A stretch of DNA of 15,454 nt from the NCBI GenBank assembly GCA_947462115.1, contig CANHON010000070.1, forward strand, positions 1 through 15,454. Reading direction: 5' to 3'. Origin of the DNA: Deltaproteobacteria bacterium. GTDB lineage: Bacteria > Myxococcota_A > UBA796 > UBA2385. Made by a program: the position numbers and the translations under genes. The notes beneath the pieces were generated by a model. That model saw only the letters and a list, made by a program, of their open reading frames with translations, did no database searches and was not told where the DNA came from. Numbering within the stretch: the stretch's first letter is position 1; each line of letters begins with the position of its first letter. Shown piece after piece: positions 6,836-13,466 of this stretch.

Positions 6836-7193
6836 GCGGCGGGGTCGGCGGCTGAGCCCGGCGGCGCCAGAGGGGCCCCCGGCGGGGCTCGCGGGCGCGC
6901 TGGCCCGGGCGACGCTGCGGCTCGGCCGGGGCCTGCTGCGGCGCCTGCCGGTCCAGCAGCGGGCCGCCGTCGAAGATCGGTTCTTCTACGCTGTTTTCCA
7001 CAGCACCCGGGTGACCAACGACGCCTACGGCTGGCGGCCGCCGGCCCCCGCTGCCGCCGCTCCTCCCGCCCCGTCTTCCGATTCTTTTTCGGAAGACACC
7101 GACCCTCCGGCCGGGTCGGGCGACGAGGGAGACGAGGGAGACGAGGGCGACGGTCCTCCCCGGTCCGCCCCTCGGGGCCCAGGGGCGGATTAG
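6832..7193 (+). pseudogene. Small acidic-tailed reading frame coupled to the KAP gene, apparently frameshifted near its start
   Basis: Strong third-position G/C bias marks one plus-strand frame from about 6852 to the TAG at 7191-7193, including RAAVEDRFFYAVFHSTRVTN and an acidic tail DEGDEGDEGD. The first conventional in-frame start, GTG at 7011, is in the middle of this coding signal and has no ribosome site. A GTG at 6832 overlaps the KAP stop as GTGA, the classic coupled start, but its frame stops at 6853. One extra G in the GGGG run at 6841-6844 would join that GTG to the coding frame, giving about 120 residues. So this is either a real frameshift or a base-calling error. I do not recognise the protein. 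An alternative is a CTG start at 6852. Confidence 0.55.
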
Positions 7194-7224
7194 TCGCGGG
7201 GCGGATTAGGCGCGGGGCGGAGGA
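7182..7224 (+). repeat. 16-bp tandem repeat, 2.6 copies, in the pyrF leader
   Basis: GGGGCGGATTAGTCGC (7182-7197) is followed by GGGGCGGATTAGGCGC (7198-7213) and a partial third copy GGGGCGGAGGA (7214-7224). The first copy contains the TAG stop of the preceding frame. The third supplies the GGAGG ribosome site of pyrF. Copy-number change here would alter the spacing between the two genes. Confidence 0.85.
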
Positions 7225-7227
7225 CCC

Positions 7228-8157
7228 ATGCCCCACAACACCGACCCGCTGCCCTTCGGCGATCGCCTCGCCGCCGCCGTCGACGCCATCGGCGCCCCCA
7301 TCGCGGTGGGCATCGACCCGCACCTGCCCCAGCTCCCGGCCCCGCTGCGGGCGCGTTTTGAGGGCCTGCGCGGGCAGGAGCACCGGATCGCCGCCGCCGA
7401 CGCGGTCTCGGACTGGGGACAGGCGGTGGTGCGGGCGGTCGTGGGCCGCTGCGCCGCGGTCAAGGTGCAGTCGGCCTTCTTTGAGCAGCTCGGCTGGCCC
7501 GGGCTCCGCGCGCTGGAGGCGGTGGTCGCCGAGGCCAAGTCCTTGGGATTGCTGGTGATCCTCGACGCGAAGCGCGGCGACATCGACACCACCGCCGCGG
7601 CCTACGCCACCGCCGCCCTCGACCCCGCCGGGCCGGTGGGGGCCGACGCCGTCACCGTCTCGCCGTGGATGGGGCTCGACACCCTCGCGCCCTTCACCGA
7701 GCGCTGCGCGGCCCACGGCGCTGGCCTGTTCGTGCTGGCCCGCACCTCCAACCCCGGCAGCGCCTTCTTTCAGGCCGAGGGCGGGGCGGCGGCGCGCTTG
7801 GCGGCGGCCATCGAGGGGCTGGCGGTCGGCCCGCTGCAGGGCGCGCGGCTCCACAGCCTGGGCCTCGTCGTCGGCGCCCAGATCCCCGTCGCGGAGGTGC
7901 GCGCGCTGCGGGAGGCGGCCCCCGGCGCCTGGTTCTTGGTGCCCGGCGTGGGCGCGCAGGGCGGGAGCTTCGCCTCGTCCCAGGTCGGCGCCCGCCCCGA
8001 CGGGAGCGGCTGCTTGGCGGCCGTCTCTCGGGCGGTGCTGTTCCCGGCCAAGGGGGCCGGCGACGACGGGGAGGCCTATGGGGCGGCGACCGCGGCCCGG
8101 GCCGAGGCCCTGCTGCAGGCCGCCCGCGCCGAGCTGCGCGGGTCGAGGGCGCTCTAA
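7228..8157 (+). CDS. pyrF: Orotidine-5'-phosphate decarboxylase, type 2
   Basis: The enzyme decarboxylates orotidine monophosphate to UMP, the last step of pyrimidine synthesis, in the cytoplasm. The 309-residue protein fits the longer type-2 subfamily. Motifs seen: VGIDPHL (27-33), the catalytic DAKRGDIDTTAAAY (113-126) with Asp113, Lys115 and Asp118, SPWMG (145-149), FVLARTSNPGS (168-178), VPGVGAQGG (238-246), and AVSRAVLFPA (265-274). All expected active-site residues are present. The ATG at 7228 has GGAGG 5 bases upstream. It follows the KAP gene and the small acidic frame on the same strand with a short gap; no other pyrimidine gene is in the window. Confidence 0.97.
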   Translation: MPHNTDPLPFGDRLAAAVDAIGAPIAVGIDPHLPQLPAPLRARFEGLRGQEHRIAAADAVSDWGQAVVRAVVGRCAAVKVQSAFFEQLGWPGLRALEAVVAEAKSLGLLVILDAKRGDIDTTAAAYATAALDPAGPVGADAVTVSPWMGLDTLAPFTERCAAHGAGLFVLARTSNPGSAFFQAEGGAAARLAAAIEGLAVGPLQGARLHSLGLVVGAQIPVAEVRALREAAPGAWFLVPGVGAQGGSFASSQVGARPDGSGCLAAVSRAVLFPAKGAGDDGEAYGAATAARAEALLQAARAELRGSRAL

Positions 8158-8183
8158 AATAGCGTCATGGAGGCCGTGCTCGG

Positions 8184-8206
8184 CGGTGCCTACCCCGTAG
8201 GTGCCG
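8184..8206 (+). promoter_or_regulatory. Hairpin in the gap between pyrF and the exonuclease gene
   Basis: CGGTGCCTAC-CCC-GTAGGTGCCG can fold as a 10-bp RNA stem (two G-U pairs) with a 3-base loop, 27 bases after the pyrF stop. No T-run follows, so it is a weak terminator at best. It may shape the leader of the next gene. A TAAAAT sequence at 8155-8160 could be a -10 box, but no good -35 is seen. Confidence 0.3.
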
Positions 8207-8414
8207 GAAGCGGACGCGCTTTGTCCGCGACCTCCTGCGCGGCCCAGGCTACCTTTGGCCGCTTGGAGGTCCCATCCAACCGCCCGACACCCACGCGCCC
8301 CCGGAGGCTGTTGCCGCGGCCGGCGACCCCAACGCCCGGCTGCCCGAGGCGGCCCGGCTGACCGCCCTTCAGGTCGGCCTCGGCCCGGCTTGGGAGGTCG
8401 GCGCCGACGGCCTC

Positions 8415-9083
8415 GTGCGCCGAGAGTCCCGGATCAGCCTGCCCTGGGACGCCCTGCCCTCGCCGCTGGTGCTCATCGATCTGGAGACCACCGGGGTCAA
8501 CCCCCGCGCCGACCGGATCATCGAGGTGGCGGCCATCCGCTACGAGCCCGGCAAGCCCACGGTGCTGCTCGACACCCTGGTGCGCAACGAGGAGCTCCGC
8601 GTCGGGCCCACCCACGTGCACGGCGTCGTGCCCTCCATGCTCGTGGGCGCGCCCACCTTTGTGGAGCTGCTGCCGGCCCTGCGCGCGGTCTGCGAAGGCG
8701 CCACGATGGTCGCCCACAACGCCAGCTTCGAGCACGGCTTTCTGTCGGCCGAGCTGGAGCGCGCCGGGGGCGCCTGGGGCTTGCCGCGGCTGTGCACGGT
8801 CCGGCTCTCCCACCGCCTCCACGTGGATCGGCCCAAGCGCGGCGGGCACCGGCTCGGTGATCTGGCCCATCACTACGAGATCCCCGTCGTCGCTGCCCAC
8901 CGGGCGCTCGGCGACGTGGTGATGATGGCCCACCTGTTGATCCGCATGCTGGCGCGCTTCAGCCTGCCGGAGCAGCTGCCCCATGTGGTGCGGGGCGAGC
9001 TGCGGCCGCCCGGTCGGCTGCCGCTGTGGCCGGTGGAGGCCGGTGGCCCCGTCGCGGTGCAGCGCCGCGGGCCCCTCAGCTAA
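8415..9083 (+). CDS. DnaQ-like 3'-5' exonuclease (DEDDh fold)
   Basis: The 222 residues from the GTG at 8415 contain Exo I VLIDLETTG with Asp22 and Glu24, Exo II VAHNASFEHGFL, and Exo III HRALGD with His162 and Asp167. HRLGDLAHHYEIP is the usual segment before Exo III. This is the fold of the DNA polymerase III epsilon subunit and related proofreading or repair exonucleases. The Exo II acid is Glu106 where Asp is usual. The GTG has no ribosome site. The same frame is open and coding-like further upstream, from about 8274, where an ATC follows GGAGG with 4-base spacing, adding 47 residues (first codons IQPPDTHAPPEA). No ATG, GTG or TTG starts that extension, so 8415 is only the first conventional start. 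It converges on the gene at 9114-9422, 30 bases away. Confidence 0.88.
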   Translation: MRRESRISLPWDALPSPLVLIDLETTGVNPRADRIIEVAAIRYEPGKPTVLLDTLVRNEELRVGPTHVHGVVPSMLVGAPTFVELLPALRAVCEGATMVAHNASFEHGFLSAELERAGGAWGLPRLCTVRLSHRLHVDRPKRGGHRLGDLAHHYEIPVVAAHRALGDVVMMAHLLIRMLARFSLPEQLPHVVRGELRPPGRLPLWPVEAGGPVAVQRRGPLS

Positions 9084-9113
9084 AGGGCGTCCAGCACGTT
9101 GATCGGGAGGGGT

Positions 9114-9422
9114 TCAGGGGTAGAGCTCGTCCACCAGCTCGCCGATCAAGGCCTGGCCCTGCTCCGGCGAGGCGAGGCGCACGTCGAAGGCCATGGCGTC
9201 CTCCGGGCGCAGGCGGGTGGCGCGGCCGTCCTCGGACTCGGGCCAGCGCGGGTCGGGGATCACGATCAGCACGTCACCGGGCCAGTCGGAGACCGGCCGC
9301 ACCAAGCCAAGGTAGGTCTTGCCCTCGCGCTCGACCGCCAGCAGGTGGTGCCTTTTGAGCATCTGGAGGCTCAAAAAGACCTGCTGTCCGAATTCTCGCT
9401 TGAAGATCTTGAGCTGGGCCAT
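9114..9422 (-). CDS. 102-aa unrecognised protein
   Basis: The start is an ATG at 9422 with GAGGAG 6-7 bases upstream; a longer open frame on this strand has no coding character above this point. The 102-residue protein starts MAQLKIFKREFGQQVFLSLQ, then shows alternating hydrophobic strands (KTYLGLVRPV, DVLIVIPDPRWPE), an acidic Arg-rich loop and a helical C-terminus (GQALIGELVDEL). This suggests a compact alpha/beta fold. No signal peptide, cysteine or catalytic motif is visible and I do not recognise the family. It is tail-to-tail with the exonuclease gene and divergent from the lipoprotein gene. Confidence 0.75.
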   Translation of the reverse strand: MAQLKIFKREFGQQVFLSLQMLKRHHLLAVEREGKTYLGLVRPVSDWPGDVLIVIPDPRWPESEDGRATRLRPEDAMAFDVRLASPEQGQALIGELVDELYP

Positions 9423-9780
9423 CGGGTGCTCCTCAACGACGGGCCCCGCCATTCCACGCGCGGGGTTGGGTCCATACAATCGGGCGGGCTGCTGTGCCGC
9501 GATCTGGGTCGGACCGCCGCGCCCGATCTGGAGGCGAAGGCTGCGCGCCAGGGCCACCGCGCTCGGCCCGGCGCGTGGCGAGCGGAGGGCGTCCGGGTGA
9601 CGGGCGCAGGCAGCGACCTGGGGCCGATCTTCGGCGGATCGGTCGGGCTTTGCAAAAAAGGTGTACAAAAGCCGCCCGCTGCGGGTGTAGAGTCTCCTCA
9701 GGATGTTTTCGGCCTTTGTCCGGCGCTTCCTCGTCCACTCCCCATCTGGGTCGGCCAGGACCGGCCCCTTGGAGGCATCC
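9423..9780. promoter_or_regulatory. 358-base divergent intergenic region
   Basis: I see no gene with a ribosome site or consistent codon bias here. It lies between the divergent 102-aa gene and the lipoprotein gene. Two AT-richer islands stand out in otherwise GC-rich sequence: CATACAAT at 9473-9480 contains TACAAT, a good -10 match on the plus strand without a good -35. The segment 9648-9670 (TTTGCAAAAAAGGTGTACAAAAG) is followed by TGTAGA at 9686-9691 with TGTACA 18 bases before it, a weak promoter-like pair about 90 bases upstream of the lipoprotein start. Confidence 0.35.
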
Positions 9781-10662
9781 ATGAACGCCCGCCTCGCGCC
9801 CCGCCTTGTCACCCGCCTCGCGCCCCTGCTCGCCCCGGCGCTCCTCCCCCTGCTGATCGGGGGCTGCTCTACCGCCGGCTCCTTCCAGGGCAAGCTGGTG
9901 GACGGCATGTCCGGCACCCCACGCGCCGACATCGTCGTGCTCGGCCGCGCCAAGGACAACGCCGACCTCGCCTGCCAGATCGTCGAGGGCAAGACCGACG
10001 CCGCCGGCGTTTTCACCTTCGCCAAGACCTGTAAGGGCGCCACCTACACCCTGGAGGTCAAGGACAAGACCATGCTGCTGGTCGATGCGCCCACGGTCGA
10101 TGGCACGCTGACCTCCACCGCCCCGGTCGAGATCAAGGCCTGGCGCGGCCCGTCCAGCGACGGCCTCAGCACCCTGCGCGACGACAAGCTCGGCTCGATC
10201 GCCTCTCGCACGCTGCTCCGCCGCGACGAGAAGGTCAAGGGCACCGAGACCGTGGCCCTTTTCCCCAAGGAGAAGTTCAAGACCTCGACCGCGGTGACCG
10301 ACGGCGGCTACCTCGTGGTGGCCGGCAAGGACCTCAACGGCAAGCTGCAGATGGTGCCGGTGGTGCCTTCGCCGGGCGTCGTGACCTTCGAGAGCGGCAA
10401 CACCCTGGAGAACCACGCCTTCATCGGCCTCAAGTTCGCGGCCGACGGCCTGAGCGCTGAGCCCGTCACCGCCACCCTCGATGAGAGCCTCGTGAAGACC
10501 GTGAAGCACGGTGATCGCGTGCTTCGCTACATCCCCGCCGCCGCCCTGCCGGCCGGCCAGTACGCGCTGTTTGGCGAGGGCGACAAGGAGGCCTTCATCG
10601 TCCAGCTCGGCGCCCCCGCGGCTGAGCCCACCGCCGCCGCCACCCCGCCCGCGACCCCCTGA
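9781..10662 (+). CDS. Predicted lipoprotein with a carboxypeptidase-regulatory-like beta domain
   Basis: The start is an ATG at 9781 with GGAGG 5 bases upstream; an in-frame earlier ATG at 9703 lacks this. The 293-residue protein has a lipoprotein signal: Arg at 4, 8 and 12, a Leu/Ala/Pro hydrophobic stretch, then lipobox LIGGC with the lipidated Cys29. Residues ~35-102 (GKLVDGMSGTPRADIVV, TDAAGVFTF, ATYTLEV) resemble the 'variable-with-default' beta domain of carboxypeptidase-regulatory-like or SdrD-type surface proteins. Cys65 and Cys84 could form a disulfide. The remainder is beta-rich with no recognised motif, ending in an Ala/Pro/Thr tail. It should be anchored to the inner or outer membrane, facing the periplasm or surface. 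The function is unknown. It ends 41 bases before a strong terminator. Confidence 0.88.
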   Translation: MNARLAPRLVTRLAPLLAPALLPLLIGGCSTAGSFQGKLVDGMSGTPRADIVVLGRAKDNADLACQIVEGKTDAAGVFTFAKTCKGATYTLEVKDKTMLLVDAPTVDGTLTSTAPVEIKAWRGPSSDGLSTLRDDKLGSIASRTLLRRDEKVKGTETVALFPKEKFKTSTAVTDGGYLVVAGKDLNGKLQMVPVVPSPGVVTFESGNTLENHAFIGLKFAADGLSAEPVTATLDESLVKTVKHGDRVLRYIPAAALPAGQYALFGEGDKEAFIVQLGAPAAEPTAAATPPATP

Positions 10663-10702
10663 TCCCTAGACCGCTGGCCCGCCAAGGGTGCTTGGTCAAA
10701 AC

Positions 10703-10734
10703 AACGCCCCCATCGGTCATCCGGTGGGGGCGTT
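10703..10734. terminator. Bidirectional intrinsic terminator
   Basis: AACGCCCCCA (10703-10712) pairs perfectly with TGGGGGCGTT (10725-10734). The stem extends inward through T-G and CGG/CCG to 14 bp with a TCAT loop. It lies between two convergent genes. The minus strand has a T-rich exit (GTTTTG); the plus strand has a weaker CGTCTT. This makes it a good terminator for the SinR-like gene and probably for the lipoprotein gene too. Confidence 0.88.
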
Positions 10735-10759
10735 CGTCTTGGGCGGCGAACCGCGGCGC

Positions 10760-11056
10760 TCAGCCGTTGGGGAAGGTGCCGAAGTCCCGGCGCTGGATCC
10801 ACTCGGGGAAGCCCTCGCCCATGCCGAAGCCGGCCCAGTTGCGGCTGATGCGGGCGACGAAGATGCGGTCACCCTTGCCGTTCTCGACGTGCTGCTTGAG
10901 CAGGTCGCGGATCTGCTTGGCGTTGTTGTTGGTCTCCAAGAACCAGACGCCGTTGAGGCGGTTGGACCAGTTGCCCAAGCCTTTGATCTCGGTCTCGAGC
11001 TTCTCTTTGACCACGACGTCGTTGGAGCGGAGGTCGAGGGTGACGAGGAACATCAT
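10760..11056 (-). CDS. SinR-family / Cas2-fold small protein
   Basis: The 98-residue protein matches by eye the SinR-like group of Cas2-related ferredoxin-fold proteins: first strand MFLVTLDLRS with Asp8 at the Cas2 acidic position, helix KEKLETEIKGLGNWSNRL, strand GVWFLET, helix AKQIRDLLKQHV, and strand DRIFVARISRNWAGFGM, where 'NWAG' is typical of the group. Cas2 forms the structural dimer of the CRISPR adaptation complex and toxin VapD shares the fold; SinR-like proteins outside CRISPR loci have no settled function. No CRISPR repeats or cas genes lie in the window. GGAG precedes the first of two adjacent ATGs, at 11056. The gene is transcribed alone and ends at the terminator; the 175-base gap to fabL would hold divergent promoters. 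Confidence 0.75.
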   Translation of the reverse strand: MMFLVTLDLRSNDVVVKEKLETEIKGLGNWSNRLNGVWFLETNNNAKQIRDLLKQHVENGKGDRIFVARISRNWAGFGMGEGFPEWIQRRDFGTFPNG

Positions 11057-11231
11057 GGGGAGCTCCGGGTGCCGGATCGACCCGGCGGGTTGCGTCGTCT
11101 GTCGCGCCCGGGGGTCCCCCCCATCGCGCGCTTCACGGGCTGCTAACCGGGGCCGCGCCGAGGGGCCCGGTCCACCGGCGGCGGCGCGGACGCGGGGTTA
11201 GTCGGCGGCTCCCTCCCTCGACGGTGCCCCC

Positions 11232-11981
11232 ATGTCTGAAGCCCCTGCTGCTCCTTCGCCTCGGCGCAACGTGCTCATCACAGGGGCCTCCCGCGGCATC
11301 GGGCGGGCCATCGCCCTCAAGCTGGCCGCGCCCAACACCACCATCCTCGTCAATTACCTGCAGAACGCTGATCACGCCGAGCGCACCGCCGATGAGCTGC
11401 GGGCCCGCGGCGCCGAGGCCGTGGTGATGCAGGCGAACGTGCGCTCCGAGGCCGATCTGCGGGCCTTGGCCGGCGCGCTGCCCGGCGGGGTGGACGTGCT
11501 GGTGCACAACGCCGCGGTGGGCGCGCTCAAACCCTACGACAAGCTCCGCACCTCCCACTGGGACCTCACCCTCGAGAGCAGCCTGCGGCCCTTCTGGCTG
11601 CTCACCAAGCTCTGCGCCTTGCGGCCGGGCGCCAGCGTCATCGGCATCTCGTCGATGGGATCGCAGCGCTTCATCCCCGGCTATGCGGCGATGGGCGCGG
11701 CCAAGGCCGGCATCGAGGCGCTCACCCGGCAGCTCGCGGTGGAGCTCGCCCCCCAAAAGGTGCGGGTGAACACCGTCTGCGGCGGCCTCATCGAGACGGA
11801 CACCCTGCAATACTTCGCCGAGGGGGAGCGCATGCTCGCCTTCGCCCGGGAGTTCACCCCGCTCGGCCGGGTGGGCCTGCCCGAGGACGTGGCGGGCGTG
11901 GTCAGCCTGCTGCTGAGCCCCGACGCCGGCTGGATCACCGGTCAGGTCATCACCGTAGACGGCGGCCTGTCCTTGCTCTGA
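11232..11981 (+). CDS. fabL: FabL-type enoyl-[acyl-carrier-protein] reductase (SDR family)
   Basis: This 249-residue NAD(P)H-dependent reductase should reduce the trans-2 double bond of enoyl-ACP, the final step of each fatty-acid elongation cycle. Motifs: TGASRGIG (17-24) for cofactor, HNAAV (92-96), SSMGS (140-144), and GYAAMGAAK with Tyr151 and Lys158. The Tyr-X6-Lys spacing is that of enoyl reductases, not the Tyr-X3-Lys of ordinary SDRs. The following ALTRQLAVELAPQKVRVNTVCGG segment and the ending ITGQVITVDGGLSLL closely follow Bacillus FabL. The ATG at 11232 has no strong ribosome site. It is first in a four-gene plus-strand cluster with gaps of 33, 26 and 13 bases. Alternatives are a FabL paralogue acting on a secondary-metabolite or lipid intermediate. 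Confidence 0.85.
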   Translation: MSEAPAAPSPRRNVLITGASRGIGRAIALKLAAPNTTILVNYLQNADHAERTADELRARGAEAVVMQANVRSEADLRALAGALPGGVDVLVHNAAVGALKPYDKLRTSHWDLTLESSLRPFWLLTKLCALRPGASVIGISSMGSQRFIPGYAAMGAAKAGIEALTRQLAVELAPQKVRVNTVCGGLIETDTLQYFAEGERMLAFAREFTPLGRVGLPEDVAGVVSLLLSPDAGWITGQVITVDGGLSLL

Positions 11982-12014
11982 GCCGCGGCGCCGCGCGCCA
12001 CCCCCGAGGTGAAC

Positions 12015-12632
12015 ATGTGGAAGCCCGACATCGACAGCGCCAAGGCAGCAAAAGAGCGCGTAGAGGACGTTTTTGAGCGAGGGGTCGACGAGGCCGGCCA
12101 GCTCTACGACCGCCTGCGCGTGCCCCTGGACCCGACGGAGCTGGAGGCCACCCTGCGCGGCCTGCCCGAGCGCCTGCGCCGCCTCGTGGACGACGGGCGC
12201 TACAGCAAGGTGCGCGTGAAGTTCCGGGGCAAGCAGCTGCTCCCGGACCTCCCGCTGGGCGGCGTGCTGGCCGGCGAGCTGCTGGCGGGCCTCGCGCTGC
12301 CCATCGGCGCGCTGCTCGTGAACATCGGCGCTGGCGCCTTCCTCGACATCGAGCTGCTGCATGAGGCCGACGGCATGGTGGCGGCCGGCCAGGCCAAGCT
12401 GGCCGAGGGCGAGGTGGAGGAGGCCGAGGCCCTGTACCGCGGCGCGCTGAAGCTGCGCCCGGACGACGCCAACGCGCTGTTTCACCTCGGGGTGCTGCTG
12501 CGGGTCAGCGGCCGGCGGGACGAGGCGGCGGCGCTCTTTGAGCGGGTGGTCGCGGGCGGGGGCCCGAACGCCGCGCGGGCGGCCGAGGCCCTCGACAAGC
12601 TGCGGCGCGCGCCGGGGGCCGCGCAGGGGTAG
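12015..12632 (+). CDS. DUF4342-like plus TPR protein
   Basis: The 205-residue protein starts at the ATG at 12015 with GAGGTGA just upstream; a GTG two codons earlier overlaps that ribosome site and is less likely. Residues ~1-60 are charged and helical. Residues ~61-115 (KVRVKFRGKQLLPDLPLGG, then a Gly/Leu/Ala-rich hydrophobic stretch to about 112) resemble the DUF4342 pattern of a short beta hairpin followed by a hydrophobic helix that may insert in or lie on the membrane. Residues ~118-200 form about two tetratricopeptide repeats (GEVEEAEALYRGALKLRPDD, NALFHLGVLLRVSGRRDEAA), which usually bind protein partners. The function is unknown. Its place between fabL and an SDR suggests a scaffold for that enzyme group, an inference from position only. 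Confidence 0.8.
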   Translation: MWKPDIDSAKAAKERVEDVFERGVDEAGQLYDRLRVPLDPTELEATLRGLPERLRRLVDDGRYSKVRVKFRGKQLLPDLPLGGVLAGELLAGLALPIGALLVNIGAGAFLDIELLHEADGMVAAGQAKLAEGEVEEAEALYRGALKLRPDDANALFHLGVLLRVSGRRDEAAALFERVVAGGGPNAARAAEALDKLRRAPGAAQG

Positions 12633-12658
12633 CATCCGGCGCCAGCCCCGGAGCCCCG

Positions 12659-13453
12659 ATGCCCACCGCCGACCGCCCCCACCGCGATCACCACGCCCTC
12701 GTCTGCGGCGCCAGCGCCGGCATCGGCCGGGCCGTCGCCTTCGCCCTGGCTTCCCGCGGGGCGCGCCTGTCGATCCTCGCCCGCCGGGCCGAGCCCCTCG
12801 GCGCCCTCGTGCCCGAGCTGCAGTGGGCGGGCGCGCGGGAGGTCTTCGCCATCGCCGCCGATCTCGCCGACGAGCAGGGTGTGATTGACGCGGCAGAGGC
12901 TGTTTTGGCCCAGGGCGGCCCGGTGCACATCCTCATCAACAACTCCGGCGGCCCCGCGGGCGGCCCGCTGCTGTCGGTGAGCTCCGCGGCCTTCATGGCG
13001 GTGTTTCGGCAGCACGTGATCTCCGCCCAGCTCCTCAGCCAGCGGTTCGTGCCGGGCATGGCGGCCGCGGGCTTCGGGCGCATCGTCAACATCGTCAGCA
13101 CCAGCGTCTACGAGCCGATCCCCGGCCTCGGCCTCAGCAACACCGTGCGGGCGGCCATGGGCGGCTGGTCCAAGTCCCTGTCGCGCGAGCTGCCGCCGGG
13201 GGTCACGATCAACAACGTGCTGCCCGGCTTCACCGACACCGAGCGCCTCGTGGGCCTCGCCGCCGCCCGGGCCGCCGCCCAGGGGATCGGCGTGGAGGAG
13301 GTGCGCCGGGGCTGGCTGGCCGAGGTGCCCGAGGGGCGGCTGATCGAGCCGGAGGAGACCGCGGAGACGGTCGCGTTCTTGTGCAGCGCGGCGGCGGGCG
13401 CCATCCGGGGGGTCAGCCTCGCGGTCGATGGCGGCCGCAGCCGCGGGATTTGA
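12659..13453 (+). CDS. Divergent short-chain dehydrogenase/reductase lacking the catalytic Tyr and Lys
   Basis: The 264-residue protein has an SDR Rossmann fold: CGASAGIGRAVAFAL (16-30) for NAD(P)H, AADLAD (66-71), INNSGGPAGG (93-102), IVNIVS with catalytic-position Ser147, and C-terminal VSLAVDGGRSRG. At the active site the usual YxxxK is replaced by Ser160 and Arg164 (LSNTVRAA), at exactly the expected 13-residue distance from Ser147. The segment TINNVLPGFTDTER is well kept. A sub-group of SDRs with 'LSN..R' in this place is known, usually annotated only as oxidoreductases. It may use another acid, or bind without catalysing. The ATG at 12659 has GGAG 6 bases upstream. It sits 26 bases after the TPR gene and 13 before the monooxygenase gene. 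Confidence 0.88.
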   Translation: MPTADRPHRDHHALVCGASAGIGRAVAFALASRGARLSILARRAEPLGALVPELQWAGAREVFAIAADLADEQGVIDAAEAVLAQGGPVHILINNSGGPAGGPLLSVSSAAFMAVFRQHVISAQLLSQRFVPGMAAAGFGRIVNIVSTSVYEPIPGLGLSNTVRAAMGGWSKSLSRELPPGVTINNVLPGFTDTERLVGLAAARAAAQGIGVEEVRRGWLAEVPEGRLIEPEETAETVAFLCSAAAGAIRGVSLAVDGGRSRGI

Positions 13454-13466
13454 GCCGGAGGATCTC

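Noticed and set aside
6872..6930. Possible G-quadruplex from several G-runs
   Set aside because: The runs are few and loops long; similar G-runs occur across the whole GC-rich window.
6748..7854. 368-residue minus-strand frame opposite pyrF
   Set aside because: Antisense shadow of pyrF and its upstream region, low complexity, no ribosome site.
11057..11231. Palindromes and C-runs in the SinR-fabL gap
   Set aside because: Short GC-only symmetries are frequent here and no promoter or operator pattern stands out.
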